Part shown: piece after piece, positions 9,600 through 18,677 of the stretch
Layout: every line of letters begins with the position of its first letter
How positions within the stretch are numbered: the first letter of the stretch is position 1
Assembly: GCA_018061005.1 (NCBI GenBank)
Contig: JAGOVA010000003.1
Location: forward strand, 88,110 to 152,109
Direction: 5' to 3'
From: Sterolibacterium sp.
GTDB lineage: Bacteria > Pseudomonadota > Gammaproteobacteria > Burkholderiales > Rhodocyclaceae
DNA: 64,000 nt
The notes under the pieces: model-generated
What the model saw: the letters and a program-made list of their open reading frames with translations, nothing else
Told to the model about the DNA's origin: nothing
Databases searched by the model: none
Program-made: the position numbers and the translations under genes

Positions 9600-11387
9600 T
9601 TGAAGCCCACCGATATCAATAATCCCGAGTATTTCCACAAGGTCGTCGATTGCCAGTGGGCTTGTCCCGCGCACACGCCGGTTCCCCAGTACATCCGCGC
9701 GATTGCCGGCGGGCAATATGCCGATGCCTACATGATCAACTGGCGCGCCAATGTCTTTCCCGGCATCCTCGGTCGTGTTTGCGACCGTCCTTGCGAACCG
9801 GCCTGCCGCCGGGGGCGTGTGGATAAAGAGCCGGTGGCGATTTGCCGTCTCAAGCGGGTCGCTGCGGATTTCAAGGAAGATATCCGCGATCGTCTGCCGC
9901 AGGCACCCACCCAGAAAAATGGCAAGCGCATTGCCTGTGTCGGCGCGGGACCCGCATCGCTGACCGTGGCGCGCGATCTGACCGCCATCGGTTATGACGT
10001 GACCGTGTTTGACAACGGCAAGTCGGTCGGCGGCATGATGCGTAGCCAGATTCCCAAGTTCCGCCTGCCGGACCGCGTGATCGACGAAGAGTGCGATTAT
10101 GTTTTTAGCCTGGGGGCTGAAAAACGACTGGATTGCTGGGTCAATAGCCTGCAGGAGCTGCTCGCGCAGAACTGGGATGCTGTGTTTGTGGGCACGGGTG
10201 CCCCGCGTGGTCGTGATGCCGATGTGCCGGGGCGCAAGGAAGCCGCCGCGCATATTCATATCGGGATTGAGTGGCTGGCTAATGTGGCTTTTGGCCATGT
10301 GGACAAGATTTCACCACGCGTCATTGTGCTCGGCGGCGGCAACACCGCGATGGACTGCTGCCGTTCAGCGCGACGTCTGGGCGGTACGGATGTCAAGGTG
10401 GTGGTGCGTAGTGGCTTCGATGAAATGAAGGCTTCGCCGTGGGAAAAGGAAGATGCCCTGCATGAAGGGATTCCAATCCACAATTTCCTTGTGCCGAAAG
10501 AATTTGTTCATGATAACGGCAAGCTGCGCGGTGTGTCTTTTGAAAAGGTCAGTGCCGAGTACGACGCCAAGGGACGACGCAATCTGGTGCCGACCGGCGA
10601 GCCTGCCGTGTTGATGGAATGCGATGAAGTGCTGGTGGCAATCGGTCAGGAAAACAGCTTTCCGTGGATCGAGCGCGATATTGGCATCGAGTTCGATCAA
10701 TGGGGCATGCCGGTACTCGATGCTCAAACCTTCCAGTCGTCCCTGCCCAAAGTGTTCTTTGGTGGCGATGCGGCCTTTGGTCCGAAGAACATCATCACTG
10801 CGGTGGCACAGGGGCATGATGCCGCCATTTCCATCGATAACTACTGCCGTGGCAAGGCGGTCGCCCAGCGTGTGATTCCGCCGGTCAATCTGGTCAGCCA
10901 GAAGATGGGCATCCATGAGTGGAGTTACGATAATCAGGTTTCGGAAGATGCGCGCAAGAAAGTGCCGATGAAGCCGCTGGAAAAGGCGCTGGCGGATATC
11001 AAGCTGGAGCTGGAGCTGGGTTACGACCCGCGTCTGGCGTATGCCGAAGCCGAGCGTTGCCTCAACTGCGACGCCGAGACCGTGTTTGCGCCCAAGCTGT
11101 GTATCGAATGTGATGCCTGTGTCGATATCTGCCCGACCGAGTGCATCAGCTTCATCGCCAATGGCGAGGAAGCCGATTTGCGAGGTCGCCTCAAAGCCCC
11201 GGCGAATAATCTTGAGCAGGCCTTGTATGTGTCGCCCGAGCTCAAGACGACGCGGGTCATGGTCAAGGATGAGAATGTTTGCCTGCATTGCGGCATGTGT
11301 GCCGAACGTTGCCCGACGGGCGCGTGGGATATGCAGGCGTTTTATTATGAAATCACCCACGCCGGTGCGGAGGTTCCCAAGCGATGA
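9600..11387 (+). CDS. korC: GltD-like FAD/NAD(P) oxidoreductase with ferredoxin domain, 2-oxoacid oxidoreductase subunit
   Basis: This flavoprotein probably passes electrons between NAD(P)H and the KorAB core. The TTG start at 9600 is chosen because AGGAGG lies 8 nt before it, giving 595 residues. N-terminal iron-sulfur cysteines are at 18, 22, 61, 65 and 69; an FAD fold (CVGAGPAS) is near 115; an NAD(P) fold (VLGGGNTAMD) is in the middle. Two 4Fe-4S motifs follow at 501-515 (CIECDACVDICPTEC) and 561-571 (CLHCGMCAERC). It overlaps korA by 4 bp. A KorABC enzyme of this plan, 2-oxoglutarate:NADP+ oxidoreductase, is known from Azoarcus evansii. Confidence 0.85.
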   Translation: MKPTDINNPEYFHKVVDCQWACPAHTPVPQYIRAIAGGQYADAYMINWRANVFPGILGRVCDRPCEPACRRGRVDKEPVAICRLKRVAADFKEDIRDRLPQAPTQKNGKRIACVGAGPASLTVARDLTAIGYDVTVFDNGKSVGGMMRSQIPKFRLPDRVIDEECDYVFSLGAEKRLDCWVNSLQELLAQNWDAVFVGTGAPRGRDADVPGRKEAAAHIHIGIEWLANVAFGHVDKISPRVIVLGGGNTAMDCCRSARRLGGTDVKVVVRSGFDEMKASPWEKEDALHEGIPIHNFLVPKEFVHDNGKLRGVSFEKVSAEYDAKGRRNLVPTGEPAVLMECDEVLVAIGQENSFPWIERDIGIEFDQWGMPVLDAQTFQSSLPKVFFGGDAAFGPKNIITAVAQGHDAAISIDNYCRGKAVAQRVIPPVNLVSQKMGIHEWSYDNQVSEDARKKVPMKPLEKALADIKLELELGYDPRLAYAEAERCLNCDAETVFAPKLCIECDACVDICPTECISFIANGEEADLRGRLKAPANNLEQALYVSPELKTTRVMVKDENVCLHCGMCAERCPTGAWDMQAFYYEITHAGAEVPKR

Positions 11388-13243
11388 GTCAGCAAAATAA
11401 CGCGCATGCAGCCATTCAGGGCTGCAATGATTTTGTCATCAAGTTTGCCAACGTCAATGGCTCCGGTTCGGCTTCCGCCAACGAGCTGTTTGCCCGTTCC
11501 ATCATCCGCATGGGTGTGTCGGTCGCGCCGCGCAACATCTTCCCGTCGAACATTCAGGGGATGCCGACCTGGTATGAGCTGCGGGTGTCGGCCGAAGGCT
11601 GGCTGGGGCGGCGTGGCGGTTGCGACATGATGGTGGCGATGAATCCGCAGACCTGGGATCGCGACATTGCCGAAATTTCGCCTGGCGGCTATTTGCTGTA
11701 TGACGCAACTAAGGCTTTGCCGCGTTCCAAGTTCCGCGATGATCTGAACATCATCGGCATTCCGCTGACTGAGCTGTGCAACCGGGAATACAAAGATGCC
11801 CGTCAGCGGCAACTGTTCAAGAACATCATGTACGTCGGTTCGCTGGCTGCATTGATCGACATTGATCTGAAAGAAATCGAAAAACTGATCGGCGAACAGT
11901 ATCGCAGCAAGGAGCAGTTGATCGACGCCAACATGAAGGCGTTGAAAATCGGTTACGACTACGCCCAGACCCACTTCACCTGCCCGCTGGCGCTGCGTGT
12001 TGAGCGTGCCGACATGATCGGCGACCGCATCATCATCGATGGCAACAGTGCCTGCGGCCTGGGCGCGGTGTATGGCGGCGCGACAGTGGCGGCCTGGTAT
12101 CCGATCACGCCATCGACCTCGGTGATCGAGTCGTTTTCCAGCTACTGCCGCAAATACCGTGTCGATCCGGATAACGGTGCCAGCCGCTATGCCATCGTGC
12201 AGGCTGAAGATGAACTGGCTTCGATCGGCATGGTCATTGGTGCCGGCTGGAACGGCGCGCGTGCCTTTACGGCCACGTCCGGCCCCGGCATTTCGCTGAT
12301 GCAGGAATTCTTTGGCCTGGCCTATTTTGCCGAGATACCGGCGGTGATCTTTAATGTGCAGCGCGGCGGCCCCTCGACCGGTATGCCCACACGCACCCAG
12401 CAGTCCGATCTGATTTCCTGTGCTTACGCCTCGCATGGCGACACCCGTCATGTGCTGCTGTTTCCGGAAGATCCTTACGAGTGTTTCGAACTGGGCGCGC
12501 AGGCCTTTGATCTGGCTGAACGTTTGCAGACGCCGGTTTTCGTCATGCTGGATCTGGACATCGGCATGAATGAACGCCTGTGCAAGCCCTTCACCTGGGA
12601 TGACAGCCACATTTACGATCGCGGCAAAGTGATGTCGGAAGAAGAACTGGAGTCGGGAAAAGATTTTGGCCGCTATCTCGATGTCGATGGTGATGGCATC
12701 CCCTATCGCACCATCCCCGGCACGCATCCGACGCGCGGTGCGTTCTTCACCCGGGGTACGACGCGCAACGCTTACGCCAAGTACAGCGAAACCGGCGCGG
12801 ATTATGTCTATAACATGGAACGCCTGCGACGCAAGCTGGATACGGCCGGGAAAATCGCGCCCGCCCCCATCCTGCAGCAGGCCAAACTGCCTACGACCAT
12901 CGGTGTGATCCATTATGGCTCGACCAGTGCGGCCATGGCAGAGGCCAGTGTCCAACTGGAACAGCGTGGGCTGCATGTCGATACCCTGCGTGTGCGGGCT
13001 TTCCCGTTCAGCGATGAAGTAGCGAATTTCATCGAGCGTCACGAGCGGGTGTTCGTGGTCGAACAGAACGAAAGCGCGCAGTTGCGTAGCCTCATCATCA
13101 ACGAATGCGATATTGATCCGAAAAAGCTGGTGCGTGTGCTGCACTATGACGGCACGCCGATCACAGCTCGTTTTATTGGCGAACGCATTGAGGCCGCGCT
13201 GTCTGGTGTTCAAGCTCAACAAACCCGCAAGGTGGCCTCATGA
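11384..13243 (+). CDS. korA: 2-oxoacid:acceptor oxidoreductase, fused gamma-alpha subunit
   Basis: A 619-residue fusion of the gamma domain (about 10-190, with FANVNGSGSASANE and NIFPSNIQGMPTWYE) and the pyrimidine-binding alpha domain (about 205-600). The alpha part shows the TSGPGISLMQE and RGGPSTGMPTRTQQSD motifs conserved in 2-oxoacid:ferredoxin oxidoreductases. The enzyme oxidatively decarboxylates a 2-oxoacid to acyl-CoA. It overlaps korC and korB by 4 bp each, so the three are translated together. The substrate (2-oxoglutarate or another 2-oxoacid) cannot be read with certainty. Confidence 0.92.
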   Translation: MSQQNNAHAAIQGCNDFVIKFANVNGSGSASANELFARSIIRMGVSVAPRNIFPSNIQGMPTWYELRVSAEGWLGRRGGCDMMVAMNPQTWDRDIAEISPGGYLLYDATKALPRSKFRDDLNIIGIPLTELCNREYKDARQRQLFKNIMYVGSLAALIDIDLKEIEKLIGEQYRSKEQLIDANMKALKIGYDYAQTHFTCPLALRVERADMIGDRIIIDGNSACGLGAVYGGATVAAWYPITPSTSVIESFSSYCRKYRVDPDNGASRYAIVQAEDELASIGMVIGAGWNGARAFTATSGPGISLMQEFFGLAYFAEIPAVIFNVQRGGPSTGMPTRTQQSDLISCAYASHGDTRHVLLFPEDPYECFELGAQAFDLAERLQTPVFVMLDLDIGMNERLCKPFTWDDSHIYDRGKVMSEEELESGKDFGRYLDVDGDGIPYRTIPGTHPTRGAFFTRGTTRNAYAKYSETGADYVYNMERLRRKLDTAGKIAPAPILQQAKLPTTIGVIHYGSTSAAMAEASVQLEQRGLHVDTLRVRAFPFSDEVANFIERHERVFVVEQNESAQLRSLIINECDIDPKKLVRVLHYDGTPITARFIGERIEAALSGVQAQQTRKVAS

Positions 13244-14295
13244 CCTATATTGCCAAACCAAAACTGCTGCGCCCGGACACACCGAAGAACGCGCTGGGTT
13301 ACACGCGGCGCGACTACGAAGGTGCCATCTCAACCCTGTGCGCTGGCTGTGGCCACGACTCGATCAGCGCGGCCATTGTGCAGGCCTGCTTCGATCTGGA
13401 CATCGAGCCGCATCGCGTGGCCAAGCTTTCCGGCATTGGTTGTTCGTCGAAAACGCCCGATTACTTTCTTGGCAATTCCCACGGTTTCAACAGCGTGCAT
13501 GGCCGCATGCCGTCGGTGCTGACCGGCGCGGCGCTGGCCAATCGCGATCTGCTGTACCTGGGTGTTTCCGGTGATGGCGATTCGGCCTCTATCGGCATCG
13601 GTCAGTTTGCCCATGCCATGCGGCGCGGCGTGAATATGACCTACATTTGTGAGAATAACGGCGTGTATGGGCTGACCAAAGGGCAGTTCTCTGCCACCAG
13701 CGACAAAGGCTCGAAAAACAAGCGCGGCGTGGTCAATAGCGACAGCCCGATCGACCTCGCCGCACTCGCCCTGCAACTGGGGGCGACCTATGTCGGGCGC
13801 AGTTTCTCAGGCGACAAAGAGCAGCTGATCCCGCTCATCAAGGGCGCACTGCGTCATCGTGGCCCGGCCTTTATCGACATCCTCAGCCCCTGCGTGACCT
13901 TCAATAACCACGCCGGTTCGACCAAGAGCTACGACTATGTGCGTGAACACAATGAGGCGGTGAATCGCGTCGAAGTCATTTTGCCGCGCGACCCGATCGA
14001 AACCTCATACCCGCCGGGTTCCTTGCGTCGCGTCGTGCAGCATGACGGCTCGGTGCTGCATCTGCGGAAAGTGGCGGAAGCTTATGATCCGACCGATCGT
14101 ATTGGTGCAATGAATTACCTGCAGGAGCGTCATGCGCTGGGCGAGATTGTCACCGGCCTGCTGTATGTCGATAGCAGTGCAGAAGACCTGCACCGCCACC
14201 TCAATACCGTAGCCAAGCCGCTCAATAAACTCAGGGATGCCTATCTTTGCCCCGGCAGCAAGGCACTGGATGCGTTGAATGCCTCATTGCGCTAA
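13240..14295 (+). CDS. korB: 2-oxoacid:acceptor oxidoreductase, TPP-binding beta subunit
   Basis: This 351-residue subunit holds thiamine pyrophosphate and the proximal 4Fe-4S cluster. The TPP motif is GDGDSASIG (from residue 111) followed by ENNGVYGLTKGQ. Cluster cysteines are Cys34 and Cys37 (CAGCGH), Cys68 (GIGCSS) and a later one in LSPCVTFNNH. All key residues are present. It ends the korCAB operon 28 bp before a strong terminator. Confidence 0.93.
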   Translation: MTYIAKPKLLRPDTPKNALGYTRRDYEGAISTLCAGCGHDSISAAIVQACFDLDIEPHRVAKLSGIGCSSKTPDYFLGNSHGFNSVHGRMPSVLTGAALANRDLLYLGVSGDGDSASIGIGQFAHAMRRGVNMTYICENNGVYGLTKGQFSATSDKGSKNKRGVVNSDSPIDLAALALQLGATYVGRSFSGDKEQLIPLIKGALRHRGPAFIDILSPCVTFNNHAGSTKSYDYVREHNEAVNRVEVILPRDPIETSYPPGSLRRVVQHDGSVLHLRKVAEAYDPTDRIGAMNYLQERHALGEIVTGLLYVDSSAEDLHRHLNTVAKPLNKLRDAYLCPGSKALDALNASLR

Positions 14296-14322
14296 CCCGG
14301 CGTTGCCTGTGCTTCTCCCGTC

Positions 14323-14364
14323 ATCCGCCCGGCGCACTTTCGCGTGGCCGGGCGGATTGTTTTG
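14323..14364 (+). terminator. Rho-independent terminator after korB
   Basis: ATCCGCCCGG (14323-14332) pairs perfectly with CCGGGCGGAT (14348-14357), a 10-bp GC-rich stem, and is followed by TGTTTTG. It closes the korCAB operon and separates it from the diguanylate cyclase starting at 14506. Confidence 0.85.
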
Positions 14365-14505
14365 CTGCGTGAAAAAGCGCATGAACGCCCGCCTCATTCA
14401 TCGAGCGAACTTCCCCCGAACGAGCCAAGATGCCGTTAGAATTCACCACAGATTTTGGTTGCATGCTATGTTTCGCTACAACCAGTTGATTCTAAAGGGA
14501 ATCAT

Positions 14506-15681
14506 ATGACGCAAGTGCAGAGTACGCAACGCAGCCTGCTGTCTCGTGTGGTGGATGGCTATGTACATCCCAGTTTCCGTGTGGATTCGGATACGTTTTT
14601 CCGTGGCCGCATCCTGATCGCCGCCATGCTGATTTTTGTGACAGTTTCGGCACTGGCTTACGCGGCGGTGCTGGCAACCCCCTTTCTTGCCCGTTCAGTT
14701 TTTTGGGCGAGCGTGATCTTGCCGCCGACCACGCTGACTTTCGTCGGGCTGCTCATCCTGGTGCGTACCCGTGGCCATTACCTGCTCACCAGTGTGATCA
14801 GTGTGCTGGTGTTGTTTGCCATCATTGTCGTGGGGGTCTGTGTTTCAGGCGGGCCAGCGGTATCTCCGGTGGTGCAGTTGCTGGTGATTCCTCCGCTCAC
14901 CGCCTACTTCTTTGGCGGTTTGCGCTGGGGGGGGATGGCCGTTGCGCTGTCATTTGGCGCGCTCATCGTGCTGGTGGGCTTGCATGTGCTGGGTGTGCCT
15001 TTTCTGCAAACGGTGAGTTCTGACAGCCAGATGGCCATCGCGCGTGACATTGTGATCTTCCTGAATCTGTCAGTGGTTTCCGGCATGGCGTTTATTTACG
15101 AATTCACGGCGGCAGCCCTGAAGCGTGAGCGCGATACCGAGCATGAAAAATACATCCTGCTGGCCAAAACCGATCCGCTGACCGGGTTGGCCAACCGGCG
15201 TAACTTCGATGCCATGCTGGAAGAACGCATCCAGTTGTATGGCGCGCAAAACCCGCCCCGCCGCTTTGCTTTGGGCTATCTGGATCTCGATGGATTCAAA
15301 CCCATCAACGATCAGCATGGTCATGCGGTGGGCGATGAAGTTCTGTGTGTGATTTCCGACCGTTTGCGCGCTGCCTTACGCGGCTCCGATTTCGTCGGGC
15401 GGCACGGCGGTGATGAATTCATGATGTTGCTGGATGTCGCCGGTCAGCAAGGCGTGCTTGAAGTCATGGCGGATCGCATCCTGGCCTCCATTGCCCAGCC
15501 GATCAAGACCAGCGTAGGCATGGTGGGGGTGACCGGCAGCCTAGGGTTTGCGATGTTCCCGCTGGATGCGGCGGACATCAAGAATCTGACCAAGGCGGCC
15601 GATGCCGCGATGTACACGGCCAAACTCAATCGGGGCACCTGGTGCCTTTATCGGCCGGACATGGCCGTCGCGCCCACCTGA
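14506..15681 (+). CDS. Membrane diguanylate cyclase (GGDEF)
   Basis: The ATG at 14506 is used because AAAGGGA lies a few bases upstream; an earlier in-frame GTG at 14455 has no such site. The 391-residue protein has about six membrane helices (residues 35-215) and a GGDEF domain with an intact GGDEF active site and an RGSD inhibitory site five residues before it. It should synthesise cyclic-di-GMP. The membrane part is not a family I can name. It stands alone between two terminators. Confidence 0.9.
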   Translation: MTQVQSTQRSLLSRVVDGYVHPSFRVDSDTFFRGRILIAAMLIFVTVSALAYAAVLATPFLARSVFWASVILPPTTLTFVGLLILVRTRGHYLLTSVISVLVLFAIIVVGVCVSGGPAVSPVVQLLVIPPLTAYFFGGLRWGGMAVALSFGALIVLVGLHVLGVPFLQTVSSDSQMAIARDIVIFLNLSVVSGMAFIYEFTAAALKRERDTEHEKYILLAKTDPLTGLANRRNFDAMLEERIQLYGAQNPPRRFALGYLDLDGFKPINDQHGHAVGDEVLCVISDRLRAALRGSDFVGRHGGDEFMMLLDVAGQQGVLEVMADRILASIAQPIKTSVGMVGVTGSLGFAMFPLDAADIKNLTKAADAAMYTAKLNRGTWCLYRPDMAVAPT

Positions 15682-15725
15682 ATTTACCGCTGATTGCCTG
15701 TTTATTTTCTGTCGATTGCGTTACT

Positions 15726-15767
15726 GCCCAAAAAGAAAGCCACCTCACGGTGGCTTCTTTTTTGGGC
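15726..15767. terminator. Bidirectional Rho-independent terminator between diguanylate cyclase and fadL
   Basis: GCCCAAAAAGAAAGCCACC pairs with GGTGGCTTCTTTTTTGGGC around the loop TCAC. T-rich runs lie on both strands. It sits between the convergent ends at 15681 (+) and 15779 (-). Confidence 0.9.
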
Positions 15768-15778
15768 AGCTGCTGGCT

Positions 15779-17059
15779 TCAGAAGTGATGATTGAGCTGG
15801 AAGGACAGGTATTCGGCACTGGCCTCAAAGTTGCCGCGCACTTGCTGCACTGCTGCGCCGGTCGAGGGGTTCAGGACGGTGCGGTCGGTGGACGAGTCTT
15901 TGAAGAAAATGTGCGAGTAGCCTACATCGACCGAGGTGGTCTTGGAAAGCGAATAACGCGTACCGAGGGAAAGCCAGGTGCGGTTGGAGTCGGGCAGGGT
16001 CAGGGTACGATCCGCGTTGGCCTTGATGGGCGATTCGTCATGAGCCATGCCGGCGCGCAGCTTCCAGGCGTCATTCAGTTGATAGTTGGCACCCAGCCCG
16101 GCACGCCAGGTGTTCTTGAAGTTGTAGGTCAGCGAGTTAACCCGGTTGCCCGAGCTGCTCTGGATGACGGGCAGTGAGTTTACGGAGCTCCAGCCCGTCC
16201 AGGTCAGGTCGGCGAGCAGTTCCCATTGCCGGTCGATGCGCTGGCTCAAGGCCATCGAGAACGTATCCGGGGTTTCCAGTATGGAGCGGATGGGATAGCT
16301 GACGGGCGCGAGCGTGGCACCATTGGCATCCAGCGTGACCAGCTGGTGGCCTTCAAGATCGAACTTGATCTTGGAACGATAGGCTGCACCCAGGCGGGTG
16401 GACGGGGCGATCTGGTACATCGCACCGATATTCCAGCCCCAGGCGGTGTCTTCACCTTCTAGTTTGAACGTGACCGGACCCAGCGGGGAGGCCACTTTCT
16501 GGCGGAATTCAATTTCGTTCTTTGCCATATTGACGCCAAAGCCCAGCGAGAGCGCGTCATTGACCTTGTAGGCAATCGACGGGTTGATATTGATCTGCTT
16601 GAGTTCGGTGTAGTAACCGGCGAAGCGGCCGATGAAGTCGGGCGTGTATTCGCTCTTGTTGCCGAAGGTGGGCGAAACGCCGACCCCGATTCGCAGGGCG
16701 GGCGAAAGCGACATCGTCCAGTAGCCTGCGGGAATGATGGAGTGGCCACCGGCATTGCCGCCATTCGTGCCCAGGGGTTGCCCGGCGATCGGTGCAGTGC
16801 TCGTGTCGTTGAATTTGAGGGAGCGGTTCAGCAGGGTGGCTGCAGCCGCGATGTGGTGTCCTTCCGGCAACAAGGCCATACCCGCCGGGTTGGAAAAGAT
16901 CGTGCTGGCATCTTCGGCGGTGGCGGCACCACCGGCGAAGGCGTTTCCGTTGCCGGAGCCATTCTGGCTGCTCAGGGCAAAACCGGAAGCAAATGCTGCG
17001 GGTGACAAGGCAGCAGCAATCGTCAGTGCGATGATCTTGCGGGTATGAAGCATGGTCAT
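15779..17059 (-). CDS. fadL: FadL/OmpP1-family outer membrane transporter
   Basis: A beta-barrel protein for uptake of long-chain fatty acids or other hydrophobic compounds. It has a signal peptide ending in SPAAFA, then the FadL N-terminal hatch (SGFALSSQNGSGNGNAF and the NPAGMALL motif), and ends with phenylalanine as outer membrane proteins do. Two ATGs are possible at 17059 and 17053. The GGAGG before them is better spaced for the second. Its own sigma-70 promoter is visible upstream, so it need not depend on the cob operon that precedes it. Confidence 0.9.
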   Translation of the reverse strand: MTMLHTRKIIALTIAAALSPAAFASGFALSSQNGSGNGNAFAGGAATAEDASTIFSNPAGMALLPEGHHIAAAATLLNRSLKFNDTSTAPIAGQPLGTNGGNAGGHSIIPAGYWTMSLSPALRIGVGVSPTFGNKSEYTPDFIGRFAGYYTELKQININPSIAYKVNDALSLGFGVNMAKNEIEFRQKVASPLGPVTFKLEGEDTAWGWNIGAMYQIAPSTRLGAAYRSKIKFDLEGHQLVTLDANGATLAPVSYPIRSILETPDTFSMALSQRIDRQWELLADLTWTGWSSVNSLPVIQSSSGNRVNSLTYNFKNTWRAGLGANYQLNDAWKLRAGMAHDESPIKANADRTLTLPDSNRTWLSLGTRYSLSKTTSVDVGYSHIFFKDSSTDRTVLNPSTGAAVQQVRGNFEASAEYLSFQLNHHF

Positions 17060-17094
17060 ATTCCTCCGGTAGGTAGTGCGTAGGCACGGCTGTC

Positions 17095-17123
17095 ACGATA
17101 GGGTGTTTGCCCGCTCAGGTCAA
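17095..17123 (-). promoter_or_regulatory. Sigma-70 promoter for fadL
   Basis: On the minus strand TTGACC (17123-17118) is separated by 17 bp from TATCGT (17100-17095), close to the TTGACA/TATAAT consensus. It lies about 35 bp upstream of the fadL start and just after the cobQ stop. Confidence 0.6.
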
Positions 17124-17141
17124 GGCGCTTTTTCAGTGATT

Positions 17142-18677
17142 TCAACGACTCAGCCGGTTTTGGCAGACTGGGGTACGGATGGGTGCGGATGGCTTGTCAG
17201 GGAACATCGCCTGCAGCCATGCCCCGTCCAGCGTGGCCTCCAGTGTGTCGGCCAGCCGCTCTATCGCCGCCTCGCGGTGGGCGGCCAGGTCGAAGGGTTC
17301 AGCTTCATGGCCTGCCCAGCGGAGCAGTGCCTGGAGTGCCAGGGGATGATCGAACAGGCCATGACAATAGCTGGCGAGAATCTGGTCGTCTTCCGAGCGC
17401 GCGCCGTCGGGTTGTCCGTCCAGCCAGGCAGCAGGCCGGGCGAGTGCGGGGCCGTGGCTGATGCCCATATGGATTTCATAGCCGTGGAGTGGCGGATTTC
17501 CGGGCAGTGCCAGCGTGCCGTGGACATTGGCCAGGCGTTTTTCGGGCTGCAGGGTGGTTTCGTAATCCAGCAGGCCGAAACCCGCCACCCGGGAGGGGAT
17601 GCCCGCTTGACCTTCCAGCCCCAGCGGATCATGCAGGGCGCGGCCGAGCATCTGCAGGCCGCCACAGATGCCGATCACCTTGCCGCCATAGCGCAGATGG
17701 CGTCGCAGCGCGCTTTCCCAGCCTTGTGCGCGCAGCCAGGCCAGATCGGCGGCGACCGCTTTCGAGCCGGGCAGCACGATCAGATCGGCGGGTGGAATGC
17801 TTTCGTTCGGGCTGATGAAATGAAAGTCCACCTGGGGGTGCAGGCGCAGCGGATCGCAGTCCGTGGCATTGGATATGCGTGGCAAGGCCGGGGCGATGAC
17901 GTGCAGGCGATCGGCTGTGGCCTTTGCCGTGGCATGGATTGCGCAGGTTTTTGGCAAGGCATCTTCGGCATCCAGATGCAGGCCATGCAGGTAGGGCAGC
18001 ACGCCGAGCACCGGTTTGCCGGTGCGCTTTTCCAGCCAGCGCAAGCCGGATTCGAGCAGGCTGAGATCGCCCCGGAAGCGGTTGATGACAAAGCCGATCA
18101 CGCGCGCCTGTTCGCTGGCCGAGAGCAGTTCCAGCGTGCCGACCAGATGGGCAAACACGCCGCCACGGTCGATGTCGGCAATGAGGATGACCGGGCAATC
18201 CACTGCTTCGGCAAAGCCCATGTTGGCAATGTCGCGCGAGCGCAGATTGATTTCTGCCGGGCTGCCTGCGCCTTCGACGATGAGATAGTCGTATTGGCTA
18301 GTCAGCCGTTCATAAGAAGCCATCACCGCCTGCATCGCCTGCGCTTTGTAATCTTGATACGCGCGGGCATCGAGATTGGCCGCGAGCTTGCCGTGAATGA
18401 TGACCTGGGCGGCGCAGTCGCTGCCGGGTTTAAGCAATACCGGGTTGAAATCCGAGTGCGGCGGCAGTCGCGCCGCCTGCGCCTGTAGCGCCTGGGCGCG
18501 GCCTATCTCACCGCCATCGATGGTGACGGCGGAGTTGAGCGCCATGTTTTGTGGCTTGAAGGGCGCGACGCTCAGGCCACGTCGCGCCAGCAAGCGGCAC
18601 AAGCCAGCCGCGAGCGTACTCTTGCCCGCATCCGAAGTGCAGCCTTGCACCATCAGGGTTTTTTTATTTGGGTTCAT
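17142..18677 (-). CDS. cobQ: Cobyric acid synthase (CobQ/CbiP)
   Basis: It amidates side chains b, d, e and g of adenosylcobyrinic acid a,c-diamide using glutamine and ATP. The start [12 protein letters not shown] at 18677 gives 511 residues, normal for the family; the frame is open further upstream but there overlaps cobC. The P-loop-like [10 protein letters not shown] is at about residues 12-21 and the amidotransferase nucleophile is in [10 protein letters not shown]. It is the last gene of the cob operon and overlaps cobC by 14 bp. Confidence 0.95.
   Translation of the reverse strand: MNPNKKTLMVQGCTSDAGKSTLAAGLCRLLARRGLSVAPFKPQNMALNSAVTIDGGEIGRAQALQAQAARLPPHSDFNPVLLKPGSDCAAQVIIHGKLAANLDARAYQDYKAQAMQAVMASYERLTSQYDYLIVEGAGSPAEINLRSRDIANMGFAEAVDCPVILIADIDRGGVFAHLVGTLELLSASEQARVIGFVINRFRGDLSLLESGLRWLEKRTGKPVLGVLPYLHGLHLDAEDALPKTCAIHATAKATADRLHVIAPALPRISNATDCDPLRLHPQVDFHFISPNESIPPADLIVLPGSKAVAADLAWLRAQGWESALRRHLRYGGKVIGICGGLQMLGRALHDPLGLEGQAGIPSRVAGFGLLDYETTLQPEKRLANVHGTLALPGNPPLHGYEIHMGISHGPALARPAAWLDGQPDGARSEDDQILASYCHGLFDHPLALQALLRWAGHEAEPFDLAAHREAAIERLADTLEATLDGAWLQAMFPDKPSAPIRTPVCQNRLSR

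Noticed and set aside
11345-13222. A 625-codon open frame on the minus strand opposite korA
   Set aside because: It has no ribosome-binding site and reads as the complement of a conserved gene. Its composition is that of a shadow in GC-rich DNA.
17076-18488. A 470-codon plus-strand open frame opposite cobQ
   Set aside because: cobQ on the other strand has full catalytic motifs, and the opposite frame shows none.
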